Shown here: positions 1 through 9,126 of the stretch, in pieces
Position numbering within the stretch: the first letter of the stretch is position 1
Layout: every line of letters begins with the position of its first letter
Program-made: the position numbers and the translations under genes
Notes under the pieces: generated by a model
Database searches by the model: none
Seen by the model: the letters and a program-made list of their open reading frames with translations, nothing else
Told to the model about the DNA's origin: nothing
Assembly: GCF_000186865.1 (NCBI RefSeq)
Contig: NW_008705580.1
Coordinates: forward strand, 213,497 to 262,313
Reading direction: 5' to 3'
DNA from: Aureococcus anophagefferens
Taxonomy: Eukaryota; Sar; Pelagophyceae; Pelagomonadales; Pelagomonadaceae
DNA length: 48,817 bases

Positions 1-3000
1 TCGACGGGCGCCGCGTCGTCCGCGGGCGCCGCGTCGTCCGCGGGCGCCGCCGCGGGCTCCGCCGCGGGCGCCGCCTCCGCCGCGGGCGCCGCCTCCGCGG
101 CTGCCGCCGGCACCGCGGCGGGCGCCGCGGCGGGCTCCGTCTCCCCCTTGGCCGCCGCCTTCTTGCGCCGGCGCTTCTTCTTCGCCGCGGGCCCGGCGTC
201 GGCCTTGGGCGCCTCCTTGGGCGCGTCGCTCGACGCGTCGGAGACGTCGTTGAGCGCGTCGCACGCGGCCTGCGCCGAGTCCGCCAGCCGGTCGAGGGCC
301 GACGCGGCGGCCTCGCACTTCTGCCCCTCCTCCTCGGCGTCGGCGAGCATGTCGAAGGCGGCCATGGCGTTGTCGTACTTGGCGATGGTGTCGTCGGCCG
401 CCGCGATGGCGCGCGCGGCCGCCTCGACGAGCGCCTCGTCGACGAGGTAGTCGTCGTCGTCGTCGCCGCCGTCGTCCGGCGCCGCGTCGCAGCGCGCGAC
501 CGTGCGCACCTCCGGCGGCGGCAGCGACTCGAGCGACGGCGAGCTCGGCGCCTTCTTGCGGCGGTGCTTCTTCTTCTTTTTCGCGGCCTCGCGCTTCGGC
601 GGGAGCTCCGTCTCCGGGTTGCTGCTCTCGCCGTCCGTCGCCGCCCTGGTCATGGACGCGACGATGGGCGGCACGATGGACGCGATCTCGACGAACAACG
701 CGTCGGAGAAGCAGTCCGCCGCGCGCACGGCCGGGTCGTCGAGCGTCCGCAGCGCCGCGGCCGCGAGGTCGTCCGCGCCGTCCGCCGTCGCCGCGAGATC
801 TCCCAGCTTCGACCGCATGAGCTTCGACACGGCCGGCGACGCCTGGTCCATGGCCTTCAAAATGCCGTGGAACAGGTCCAGCAGCTTTTCCTGCTGGTCG
901 TCGTCGTAGCCGCCCATGTCGAGGGGCCGCGTCGCCGCGTCCGTGAACCAGCGCGCCTTCTCCGCGGCCGCGCGGTCCGCGCGCTGCTCCTTCGCCGCGA
1001 AGCCCGCGCCGAAGATGGTCAGGCGCGCGTCGGGCTTCGCTTTCGCTTCCGCCTGGTAGACGTGGAAGCGCACGGTGAAGGCGAGGTGGAGCAGCGCGAG
1101 CGCGGGCTGCTTCGTCCGGTGCGCGCGGTCCACCGTGTTGACGATCGCGTTCACCGCCGCGGCGACGTCCGTCGGTGCGAGGGGGCAGGGCATTTCCGTG
1201 ACCCAGAGCACGAGCTGGCGCACCTTCATGAGCACGAGCAGGCCGACGCGCCACGTCGTCGGGTCGCCGTCGTGGTACGGCGAGATGAACTTCAAGAACG
1301 ACACGGACTTGCACGCGTCGAGGAAGAGGCCGTCGGAGCTGTCGAGCAGTAAAGGCCAGGCGTGGCCCCGGAGCTCGGTGCGCTGCGCCTCGTCGAGCAT
1401 GCCGTCGAAGACGCCGACGGCCATGGAGAAGACGAGCCACGCGTGCTCGCACGTCGCCGCGGCGTCGTCTTTCACTTTCCCCGTGAGCTCGAGGCGCTTC
1501 AGCGCCTTGACGCGCGACACGGCGTCGCCGGCGATGAGCGCGCGCGTCGCCTCGAGGACGAGGGCCTGGTGCGGCACCGGGGGGCCGCCCGACGCGTCGC
1601 CGAGCAAACCCTCGACGACGACGTCGACGGTGACGCCGAGCGGCTCCGACGTCGCGGCCGCGGGCGCGCCGAGGCACGACGCCAGCGGCGCCGCCACGTC
1701 GCGCACCGCGCACCGCGTCTCGCGGCCCGAGGGCCAGACCGCGGAGGCGCGCACGGCCGTCGACGGCCGCGCGAGCCAGCCCGCGACGCTCGAGGGCCGC
1801 GGCACGTACGCGTCGTCGCCCGACAGGCCGTCGAGCGCCGCGTCGCCGACCATGCGCTTGATCGCCGCCTCCACGGTCTCCGCGTCGTCGTTGCTGCCGC
1901 CGCGGATCGTCGTGAGCCGCCGGAAGGCGCAGGAGATCTCGTCGCGGCCCGGCACCTTGGCGAAGAGCCGCAGCGTGAAGTGCACCGCGCGGACGAGCCG
2001 CAGCGACGGCGTCCGCGCGACGAGGATGAGGTAGGACCGGCCCGTCGCGTCGCGGCCGTCGCCGCCGTACATGGCGTTCCGTAAGACGCCCTCGCTCAGC
2101 GACTCCGACGGCGCGTAGGGCGCCGCCTCGCCGTCGTACGCGCCCGTCGCGGCGAACGCGTCGAGGATGTCGTGGATCTGCCGGTGCCGCGGCGGCACGG
2201 CGAGGTGGCACTCGACGTGGCGCAGCAACGCCTTCGCAACTTGTTGCTTCACGGCCGGCAGGGACGCGTTGGTGTGGAAGGCCTCGAGCGCTTCGAGCGC
2301 GAGGTTTCTGCAGGGCGCGGAGAAGGCGCGGCCGGCGAGCGCGAAGGCCTCGTAGGTCACCGCGCCGTAGCGGTCGCCGAGCAGCACGACGACCTCCTTG
2401 GGGTAGGCGTGGTTCGCCGACGGCACGCAGCGTCTTAATAGAGCGCTCATGTCCTCCTGGACGCGGTCGAGGTCCGGGTCGGGTAAAGACAGCACGACCT
2501 TGAGCGCCGACCCCCGTTTCCGCGCGATGGGCCCGCCCGGCGGCAGCCGCGCGAGCTCGAAGGCCTCGTTGAGCGCCGCGGGGGGGCGCGTGGGCAGCGC
2601 GGCGGACAGGGCGCGCTCCGTGCACGCGCCGCCGCTCAGCGCGCATCGTAACGACGTCTCCGGGTGCCGGAGGAGCGCCTCGATGGCCTTGGGCGCGTCG
2701 CGCTCCCGCGCGAAGTGCGCGTCGAGGCGCGCGGGGCAGCTGCTCTCGCGGAAGTGGGCCTGGCTCAGCGCCGACGCCTCGGCGTAGCGCGACCGCAGCA
2801 GGCGGTCCAACAGCGCCGCGGCGGACGTACCGCGGAGCTCCGCGTCGGTGACGTTGAACCGCGCCTCGACGACGTCCTCCGCGCGCGGCGGCCGGTGCCG
2901 CGCGTGGGGGCCGCAGACCAGGGACACGTCCACGGACGTCCAGTCGGGGGCCACGAGGCCGTCGATGTCCACGCGGACGACGACGCGGTCGCCGGTTCCC

Positions 3001-3635
3001 GCGCTTCCGAACGCCGCGCGGCAAACCTGCTCGAGCGTCGTGTCGAGCCCCACCTCCGCGAAGGCCCGCGGCGCGTAGGACCCGACGTCGATGCTGAGCT
3101 TCGTCTCCGACGGCGGCGCGCCGGGGGCGACGTTGTCCGCCGTGACGACGCGCACCGCGAGCGAGTACTCTTCGGTCGACACGCGGTTCAGGAGGCTCCG
3201 CGACGCCCAGCCGTGGTCCGCGGCGTGGTCCTTGAAGGTCTCCTCGACGACGAAGAGGGCCACGCTCTGCATGAGCTCCTCGTCGTCGCCGACGCCGGGC
3301 AGGGCCTGGTCCTTGACCGCGAAGACGGCGCCGGACGCGTCCGCGATCATGACGACCAGCGTCGCGTCGCCGCCCCCGGCGACGAGCGGCCGCAGCACGA
3401 CGCAGCAGTCGGCGTCGATCGTCGCGTCGAAGGCGACGTGCGTGCCCTGCGTGTCCGCGCCGGCGCGGCGGAAGGCGGCCAGGCAGCTCAGCGGCGGCGG
3501 CGCGCCGCCGCCGAGCCGCGCGAGCGCCCGCTCGGCGACCGCCGCGACCGTCTGCGGCGCCTCGAAGACGAGCTCCTGCTCGCGCCCCTTGGCCGGCGCC
3601 GCCTCGCAGCGCACGACCACGCAGAAGGGATCCAT
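1..3635 (-). CDS. large unrecognised protein, C-terminus outside the window
   Basis: The minus frame is open from ATG at 3635 (MDPFCVVVRCEAAP...) to base 1, about 1211 codons with no stop, so the C-terminus lies beyond the left edge. I recognise no catalytic domain. Residues 1-900 look globular, with even hydrophobic spacing and GC-rich codons. After that comes a basic cluster (around residue 1035, KREAAKKKKKHRRKK) that looks like a nuclear localisation signal. Then there is an acidic run (DDGGDDDDDY), a predicted helical segment, a second basic cluster (AAKKKRRRKKAAAK) and an Ala/Pro/Glu low-complexity tail made of repeated 'AAPA(A/D)' units at 1-135. The two basic clusters suggest a nuclear or nucleolar protein (inference). 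The plus-strand frames over this gene lack a credible start and are compositional shadows. The ATG at 3635 is the first Met of the open frame after the upstream low-coding region. Confidence 0.7.
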   Translation of the reverse strand, partial: MDPFCVVVRCEAAPAKGREQELVFEAPQTVAAVAERALARLGGGAPPPLSCLAAFRRAGADTQGTHVAFDATIDADCCVVLRPLVAGGGDATLVVMIADASGAVFAVKDQALPGVGDDEELMQSVALFVVEETFKDHAADHGWASRSLLNRVSTEEYSLAVRVVTADNVAPGAPPSETKLSIDVGSYAPRAFAEVGLDTTLEQVCRAAFGSAGTGDRVVVRVDIDGLVAPDWTSVDVSLVCGPHARHRPPRAEDVVEARFNVTDAELRGTSAAALLDRLLRSRYAEASALSQAHFRESSCPARLDAHFARERDAPKAIEALLRHPETSLRCALSGGACTERALSAALPTRPPAALNEAFELARLPPGGPIARKRGSALKVVLSLPDPDLDRVQEDMSALLRRCVPSANHAYPKEVVVLLGDRYGAVTYEAFALAGRAFSAPCRNLALEALEAFHTNASLPAVKQQVAKALLRHVECHLAVPPRHRQIHDILDAFAATGAYDGEAAPYAPSESLSEGVLRNAMYGGDGRDATGRSYLILVARTPSLRLVRAVHFTLRLFAKVPGRDEISCAFRRLTTIRGGSNDDAETVEAAIKRMVGDAALDGLSGDDAYVPRPSSVAGWLARPSTAVRASAVWPSGRETRCAVRDVAAPLASCLGAPAAATSEPLGVTVDVVVEGLLGDASGGPPVPHQALVLEATRALIAGDAVSRVKALKRLELTGKVKDDAAATCEHAWLVFSMAVGVFDGMLDEAQRTELRGHAWPLLLDSSDGLFLDACKSVSFLKFISPYHDGDPTTWRVGLLVLMKVRQLVLWVTEMPCPLAPTDVAAAVNAIVNTVDRAHRTKQPALALLHLAFTVRFHVYQAEAKAKPDARLTIFGAGFAAKEQRADRAAAEKARWFTDAATRPLDMGGYDDDQQEKLLDLFHGILKAMDQASPAVSKLMRSKLGDLAATADGADDLAAAALRTLDDPAVRAADCFSDALFVEIASIVPPIVASMTRAATDGESSNPETELPPKREAAKKKKKHRRKKAPSSPSLESLPPPEVRTVARCDAAPDDGGDDDDDYLVDEALVEAAARAIAAADDTIAKYDNAMAAFDMLADAEEEGQKCEAAASALDRLADSAQAACDALNDVSDASSDAPKEAPKADAGPAAKKKRRRKKAAAKGETEPAAAPAAVPAAAAEAAPAAEAAPAAEPAAAPADDAAPADDAAPV

Positions 3636-4024
3636 GGGTGTGGTTGCCGGGCGACGCGCACCGGAAAGGGCGCGTCCCGGCGACGGGCACGCTCCGAGCG
3701 CGGGTGCTCGGAGGTCCCGGGGCGCCGCGCGTCGGAGCGCGCGCGCCTTGCGTCGAGCAGGCGCTCGAGCGGACGGATCGCCGGCGACCGCGCACCAGAA
3801 ATGGCGCGCGCGCGTCGACGGTGTGCGATTTGCTTGGGCGCTCGCCGGCACGTCGGAGAGCGGGCGCCGGCAGCCAGCAACCTCGTTTACCAGGGCACCA
3901 TCGGCCCGAAGCGGAAGCCGCGGAGCGCGCGCGCGCGTCGACGACGCCGGCCGCGCGGCCGTCGTCGGGGCCTCGCGCGTCGGCGACGCGTCGGTGCGCG
4001 CGGGCTAGTTCGTTGCGAATCCTC
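3636..4024. other. intergenic, promoter side of the large left-edge gene
   Basis: About 390 bp between the start of the left-edge gene and the stop of the BRCT-like exon. GC-rich, with no convincing coding frame, no tRNA-like fold and no obvious repeat. It should hold the promoter of the minus-strand gene at 3635. Confidence 0.4.
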
Positions 4025-4348
4025 TTAACTTGGACGCGATACCCGAACCTCGCATGGTCGTGTCCTGGCCCAGCGGTCCTCGTCGGCGGCGCGGCCCATG
4101 CGGGCGCTCTCATAGAGCCACTCGACCGAGACGACGTGGCGCGCGACGGAGATCGCCACGAGGAAATCGCAAACGAACTTGAGCGGCACCGAGGAGACGA
4201 CGATCGTCGCGTCGCTCGCGTCGGCCGCGTACCCGAGACCCGCACTCCGCATCGCCGAGCGGTGCTTAGGTCTCACCGAGATGCCACAGAAGAGCACCTT
4301 GGCGCGCACGCGCTGGCCGCCGCCGGCGCGGCGCCTCGCCTGACACAT
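4025..4348 (-). CDS. BRCT-domain-like exon or short protein
   Basis: The minus frame ending at TAA 4027-4025 encodes a stretch that fits one BRCT repeat. It has a first beta strand (AKVLFCGIS), a small-residue turn (SAGLGYAADASDA), a second strand (TIVVSS), helix 2 (LKFVCDFLVAISVA), and the diagnostic end VVSVEWLYESARMGRAADEDRW with the conserved Trp. BRCT repeats bind phosphopeptides in DNA-damage and replication proteins. The ATG at 4348 gives 107 aa. The open frame runs further upstream to 4504, but that part is Arg-rich and looks non-coding. A GTGAG at the end of the first strand (GCATCTCG|GTGAGACC) could be a splice donor, so the true gene may have other exons, or this may be a remnant. 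It lies head to head with the PH-domain gene at 4713. The domain call is by eye only. Confidence 0.42.
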   Translation of the reverse strand: MCQARRRAGGGQRVRAKVLFCGISVRPKHRSAMRSAGLGYAADASDATIVVSSVPLKFVCDFLVAISVARHVVSVEWLYESARMGRAADEDRWARTRPCEVRVSRPS

Positions 4349-4712
4349 CCCCGCGCGCGCGCCCCGAGTAAGCCTAGGACCACACATGTACACTTCCCGC
4401 CCGCCTCCACGACGAGCCGCACGCCGGCGGCGGCGCCACGCGTGCGCGACCGGTCGCGGACGGCGTCGAGAGGCGGACGCCTCCCGCCGCGCCACGCCTC
4501 CCACCGCCTCGCGCTCCCCCGAATAAGAACTAGGACGACGCGGTGCTCGCGCGAAAGCTGCGCGCGCCGTACTACACCGTCAGGGCTCTCACGACCCCAG
4601 GCCAAACAGCCCCGAAACCCACAGAGCATCGATTCCGCGCAAGTCCTGCGCCTCGCCTCGTTGCGCGTCGACGCGTGCACCGCAGCGACCGTGCCGTGCC
4701 AGCAACGCAACG
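4349..4712. promoter_or_regulatory. shared upstream region of BRCT-like and PH-domain genes
   Basis: About 360 bp between two divergent genes. Less GC-biased than the flanking genes and without a credible coding frame. No TATA-like or repeated element could be singled out. Confidence 0.3.
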
Positions 4713-5044
4713 ATGCTCAGCGGCTACCTGCAGAAGCGCGGCAAGCTCCGCCAGAACTGGAAGCGCCGCTACTTCGCGCTCAAGGGCCACACGCTGAGCT
4801 GCTACGCCGACGCGCGGCCCGGCCGCGGCGTGCTCTGCGCCATCAACTTGAACAAGCTCGACGCCTGCGGCCCGGACGACGGCGGCGACGACGACGGCGT
4901 CTTCAGCCTCTCGGTGCCGCAGGGCGCCATCAAGCTGCGCGCCGCGTCGGCCGCGGACCGCGACGCCTGGGTCTCCGCCATCGCCGCGGCGCGCCGGCCG
5001 CCGCCGCCGCCGACGGCCACGCCGGGCAAGTTCCGCGACGCCGT

Positions 5045-5075
<31 letters not shown>

Positions 5076-6595
5076 AAGTTCCGCGTCGCCGTCGCGTCGC
5101 CGGACGCGCTGCTCGCGTCGCCGGCCGCGGCGCCGCGCCGGCCGCCGGTGCCCGTCGCCGCGGCCGTCGCGGCGCTCGAGGCGAGCCCGCCGCGCGTCCC
5201 CAGCGGCTTCAAGGCCCTCGAGGCGCCGCGGGGCCCCGCGGACCCGGCCTACGCGCCGTCCTTCGCGACCGTCGCCGCGGCGCAGGGCGGCGCCGACATG
5301 GCGTCCGAGGCGCTCGCGACGGTCGTCCGCGACCACGACGCCGACGACGACGACGAGCTCACGGTGTCCGCCGGCGACGTCGTGTCCGTCAAGCTCGCGC
5401 GCGGCGCCTGGGCCTACTGCGAGGAGAACGACGGCTGGGTCCTCGTGCAAAAGGGCGCGGACCAGGGCCTCGTGCCCTTCGACTGCCTCAAGCCCGGCGT
5501 CGAGACGTCCGCGGACCTCGGGCGCGGCGGCGTCGGCCGCGGCGGCGACACGGCCCCGGACCGCGACCTGTCGGCGCGCGCCGCGGCCAAGTACGACACG
5601 CGGACCGAGGCGCTCGCGCGGCGCGGCGTCCGAAGGAAGACGCGCGCGCGGAGCGCCGACCCCGTCGCGCGTCGCAGGCGCAGCACTGGGTCGAGCAGGT
5701 CACGGGCACGGTCTTCTCGCGGCGCTTCGGCGAGGAGCTCCGGGACGGCGTGCTCCTCGTGGACCTCGCGGCCGCGATCGCGCCGGGGGACGACATCAAA
5801 CCGCCCTACGAGGGCCGCGTGCCCTACCGGCGCGTCGAGAACATCGCGCGCTTCCTCGCGTTCTGCCGCGACAGAGGCGTCGCCGGCGCGGATTTGTTCG
5901 ACACCGTGGACCTCGCGGAGCTCAAGGATCTCGGCGCCGTCGTCCGCTGCCTCGTCGCGCTGAGCGCCGCGCTCCGCAAGGCCGGCGCCTTCGCGGGTCC
6001 CTTCCTCGCGACGTCGCGGGACGCGCTGGCGTCGGCCGTCGACGCGAATTTGCGCGTCATCGTCGCCGTGGGCGAGTACCGCGACCGGCACCGCCACGTC
6101 GCCGACGCGGACCAGGCCGCGCTCGTCGCCGAGGCCGCGGACTACCGCGTCGCCATGCTCGGCCTCCGCGACGCCGGGGCCGACGTCCGCGGCGTCGACC
6201 GCGACGATTTGGAGGACGCGTTCCTCGTGCTCTACTCGTCGTCGACGAAGGCGACGGCGCGGGCGGAGGCGCACGAGCGCCGCGTCGTCAATTTACTGGA
6301 GGCGAAGCGGAAGCGCTACGAGATGGTCTACGTCGACGTGTCGCCGGAGCGGCGCGGCGCGCTCGACGCCGCGGCGCCGGGCGCGCCGCTGCCCGCGCTC
6401 CTCGCCGGGGGCGCGTACCTCGGCGACTACGACGCGCTCCAGGAGCTCGAGGACGACGGGAAGCTCGACGGGAAGCTCGCGCCGGCGCGCGACGGCGCGG
6501 GCTTCTGGGCGCTGCCCGACGCCTGGGGCGCGAAGAGCGCCCTCGCGGACCGCGGCGGCGTCCAGGTCCTGAACGCGGTCCCCATGGGCTACTAG
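4713..6595 (+). CDS. PH-SH3-CH-SH3BGRL four-domain protein
   Basis: ATG at 4713. Residues 1-95 are a PH domain (MLSGYLQKRGKLRQNWKRRY start, final-helix Trp in AADRDAWVSAI), which usually binds phosphoinositides or proteins. A Pro-rich linker follows. Around residues 195-260 is an SH3 domain (ALATVVRDHDADDDDELTVSAGDVV ... NDGWVLVQ ... GLVPFDCL). The frame then changes. From 5678 the +2 frame gives a type-2-like calponin-homology domain (QHWVEQVTG, FGEELRDGVLLVDLAAAI, then VENIARFLAFCRDRGV), an actin-binding fold in transgelin and calponin. The last ~110 residues match the SH3BGRL thioredoxin-like fold (FLVLYSSSTKATARAEAHER, then YLGDYDALQELEDDGKL). The frame change is best explained by an intron ending at CAG 5677. 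Its start is either GT at 5628 (50 bp, phase 0) or GC at 5616 (62 bp, phase 0). A one-base assembly error cannot be excluded. Total is about 605-610 aa. Likely a membrane-cytoskeleton adaptor (inference). Confidence 0.75.
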
Positions 6596-6608
6596 GTCCC
6601 TCGGGACG

Positions 6609-6731
6609 CTCGCGCGCGTCTAGAGGCGCCTGCCCCTCTCCGTAGAGTGCTCCTTCCGACACGCGTGCTCACCACTCGCGCGCGTCTAGGGAGCTCCCCT
6701 AGGAGTCGTGTTCCTTCCGACACGCGCGCTC
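6609..6731. repeat. two-copy imperfect direct repeat, 66-bp period
   Basis: Copies at 6609-6670 and 6675-6731 share CTCGCGCGCGTCTAG at their start and a CCTTCCGACACGCG motif near their end. They lie just 3' of the PH-domain gene and before the convergent small gene. Likely a local tandem duplication in 3' flanking DNA. Confidence 0.6.
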
Positions 6732-6751
6732 GACACAGGGAGTTACGGGAG

Positions 6752-7175
6752 TCACGGCAGGCTCCGCGGTTCCGCGTCGGGGCTCGCGGCGTGCCAGGTC
6801 TCCGATTTCGTGCGCGGTATCGAGCCCTTGGCCTCGTAGACCCCCGCTGCCGCGTTGGGCTCCACGACCTTGCGGTCGTCCGCGCGCCTCGTCGGGCTCG
6901 GCGGCGGTTCCACCTTCCTACGAGACGCCGCGCGAGTCATCGCGCGCCGGGTCATCGCGCGCGGACGCGGCCGCACGCGCCACCACTTGGTGTCCTCCTT
7001 CGGCGACGTGTAGCCGCAGAGCGCCTGCGGGCATCGGTGCGTCGGCGGCGCGACCCGAAAGAAGCGGGCAGCGCGAAAGAAGCGAAAGGCAGCCCGATGT
7101 GGCGAGGTGTTTACGCACCGATAAACTGCAGTAGTCTGGCAAGGCGAGATTCGCGCAGTCGAACGTGGCCGCCAT
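6752..7175 (-). CDS. small two-exon protein, unrecognised
   Basis: Exon 1 runs from ATG 7175 to 7119 (19 codons, ending TTATCG). A GTGCGT donor at 7118 and a CCCGCAG acceptor ending at 7025 define a 94-bp phase-0 intron with a pyrimidine-rich 3' half. Exon 2 (7024-6752) encodes 90 residues to TGA, giving 109 aa in all. The product begins MAATFDCANLALPDYCSLS and continues ALCGYTSPKEDTKWWRVRPR, then becomes basic and finally Pro/Glu-rich. I recognise no family. The N-terminus is not a clear signal peptide. A consensus-like donor and acceptor plus a preserved frame argue for a real gene. The short first exon and absence of homology evidence keep confidence moderate. It is divergent from the secreted-protein gene at 7345, with 169 bp between them. 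Confidence 0.45.
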
Positions 7176-7321
7176 CGTGTCACAGAGCAGCCGACGACGA
7201 AGCCGCCGAAGAGAAGTCGGTCAAGAGCCGAGGGCACCCTGAAACATTTACCCTTCATTCACTTCTTCACTTATTTGAAAAAGAGAGGGCAGGGGTGGTG
7301 TGTTCACCGGGCTTCGATAAT

Positions 7322-7340
7322 AAGAACCACTGCGGTTCTT
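7322..7340 (+). promoter_or_regulatory. small hairpin just upstream of the ATG at 7345
   Basis: AAGAACC (7322-7328) and GGTTCTT (7334-7340) are perfect inverted repeats with a 5-nt loop, ending four bases before the start codon at 7345. In RNA this would be a 7-bp stem beside the start codon. Any regulatory role is speculative. Confidence 0.35.
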
Positions 7341-7344
7341 CCCG

Positions 7345-7761
7345 ATGGCCTGGGCCTGGGCGGCACTCGTGCCGCTCGCCCTCGTCGCGGCCGACGGCGG
7401 GTGCTGCTCGTCGGACGCGTCCTGCGAGACCTGCGGCGGCGTCACCTTCCAGAGGTACTGCTCGAGCGCGCCCTTTGGCCTCGAACCCGGGGACCGCTGC
7501 GAGCACGAGTGCGGCGGCACCTGGTGCCCGGCGGGCCCGCAGCCGCGGGTCGTGTCCTCGCCGGCGCCGGGGCCCCGGGACGCGCCGCCCCCGGGCCGGC
7601 CGTCGCCCGCGCCCGCGTGGCCGCCGAGGGACGCCGACGTCTCCAAGTGGCTCTGCGCGGCGTTCCTCCTCTTCGCCAGCGGCTGCGACAGGCTGCCCAT
7701 GATCGGCGAGGCCCTCGGCCTGGCGCGCAAGCGCCTCCTCGGGCCGACGAAGACGTGCTGA
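7345..7761 (+). CDS. secreted cysteine-rich small protein
   Basis: ATG at 7345, 138 aa. The N-terminus (MAWAWAALVPLALVAADG) is a textbook signal peptide. The mature part has about ten cysteines in the first half (GGCCSSDASCETCGG, then CEHECGGTWC), consistent with a disulphide-stabilised module. A Pro-rich linker follows, then a hydrophobic segment near residues 103-115 (KWLCAAFLLFASGC) and a short basic end. The second hydrophobic segment could anchor the protein in the membrane or be part of a fold. No family is recognised. The gene is followed by a tandem repeat and then the convergent transporter gene. Confidence 0.65.
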   Translation: MAWAWAALVPLALVAADGGCCSSDASCETCGGVTFQRYCSSAPFGLEPGDRCEHECGGTWCPAGPQPRVVSSPAPGPRDAPPPGRPSPAPAWPPRDADVSKWLCAAFLLFASGCDRLPMIGEALGLARKRLLGPTKTC

Positions 7762-7804
7762 GGGCCCCTCGGACGCGCGGGGGCGGCCGGGCGGCGCGCG
7801 AGCG

Positions 7805-7986
7805 CCCCCCGAAGGCCGCCCCCTCCGAGGGCGGCGCGCGGTCCCCCCGAAGGGCCGCCCTCTCCGAGGGCGACGCGCGGTCACGACGCGCCCCGCGCGC
7901 GCGACCTCCACCGCCGAAGACCGCCCTCTCCGAGGGCGACGCGCGGTCGCGACGCGCCCCGCGCGCGCGACCTCCACCGCCGAGCT
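7805..7986. repeat. GC-rich tandem repeat, 66-bp unit
   Basis: Two near-identical copies at 7855-7920 and 7921-7986 share CTCTCCGAGGGCGACGCGCG and a following CGACGCGCCCCGCGCG block. A degenerate partial copy precedes them at about 7805-7854. The array fills the space between the convergent 3' ends of the secreted-protein gene and the transporter gene. Confidence 0.75.
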
Positions 7987-8015
7987 GCGCGCGAGCGCAC
8001 TCGGCTAAGGCAAGA

Positions 8016-8973
8016 TCACGTGAGGGCCGCGTACGCGCAGATGCTCGCCATCGCGCCCGCGGCGCAGAGCACCTCCGCGGGCGAGTAGGACGCGGCGAAG
8101 ATGACCGCCGCCGCGAGGAGCGTCGCCGCGGCCTTGGCCTGGCCGAGGAGGACGTGCGCGAGCGCGCCGAGGTGGCCGACGACGAGGAAGCCGCTGTAGT
8201 TGACTAAGAACGCGCCGAGGCCCGACGCGAGGACGAGCGCGAGGGACCGCGCCGTCCAGGCGTATTGGAGCACGCCCGGCGGGTCGACGAAGGGCGTCAG
8301 CGCGAACTGGACGCCGATGGCGTAGGGGAAGAGCGCGTACATGAGAGCGAGCGTCGAGCAGTTGCCGAGGCGCCGCCGCAGGCGGCCGAACTGGACCTTG
8401 TAGGCCGCGGCGCTGCGCGGGGCGGCGGCGACGGTGGCGCGCGCGAATCAAGGCGACGGACGCCGCGCCGCGCAGCGGCACCCAGAGCAGGACGACGCAG
8501 ACGCCCGCGGCGGTCGCCGACGCCTCGCCGCCGCGCCGCGGCATCTTGAGCACGAAGGCGCAGACGGCGCAGAGCGCGGCGGCGCGGCGCGGCGAGATGC
8601 GCTTGCCGTCGAGGCCGTACTCGAGGACGACGACGAGCGGCGTCACGGCGAGCTTGGCGATCTGGTAGAAGCCGAGCGGGTTGAGCTTGAGGCTCATGTT
8701 GTTCAGCGGCGTCACGGCGCCGAGCAGGACGGCCATGGCGACGAAGTTCGCGTCGCGCCACGGCGCGGCTTTCGTCGGTTCCAGCGCCGGGACCCACGCG
8801 GGGTTGATGGAGCGCAGCGCCGCGAGCACCCCGTAATTGACGACGTAGTGAACGTTCGAGAGCGCCGCCGGGTAGCCGAAGTGCACGCGCGCGAAGACCC
8901 ACTTGTTCAGGTTGATCAGGACGACCGTCGAGAGGAAATTGAAGCCGAGGATCAACGGCGCTGACGCTTTCAT
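8016..8973 (-). CDS. SLC35/TPT-family (drug/metabolite superfamily) transporter
   Basis: ATG at 8973. Exon 1 (8973-8462) encodes MKASAPLILGFNFLSTVVLINLNKWVFA, then FGYPAALSNVHYVVNYGVLA and NNMSLKLNPLGFYQIAKLAV. This is the pattern of SLC35E-type nucleotide-sugar and triose-phosphate translocators, where 'SLKLNxVGFYQ..K' is characteristic. Exon 2 (8412-8016) continues AAYKVQF, a short cytosolic helix, then the C-terminal membrane segments (MYALFPYAIGVQFALTPFVD, then GAFLVNYSGFLVVGHLGALA). The two frames differ by one base. A 49-bp intron (8461-8413, GTCCGT...CGCAG) restores a 302-aa protein, the usual family length with about ten membrane helices. A sequencing frameshift is the alternative. 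Probably a Golgi, ER or plastid-envelope antiporter; substrate unknown. It is divergent from the F-box-like gene at 9127. Confidence 0.8.
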
Positions 8974-9126
8974 GGCGCTCAAAGGCTGCCCATTGTCTCG
9001 AGTAAAGCCTACGGCAGTATCATCTGGTCGAGGTCTGCAAGTGCAGCGATCGCCCACTGCCACAGCTCTCCGGCTGCGTCGGGCCGACGACGAAAGGTTT
9101 ACGACCCGGCTGTCCGGCCGGGAGCG

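Noticed and set aside
148..4028. Several long plus-strand frames over the left-edge gene, with Arg/Ala/Ser-rich products
   Set aside because: They are antisense shadows of an uninterrupted 1211-codon minus frame and show no domain or codon logic of their own.
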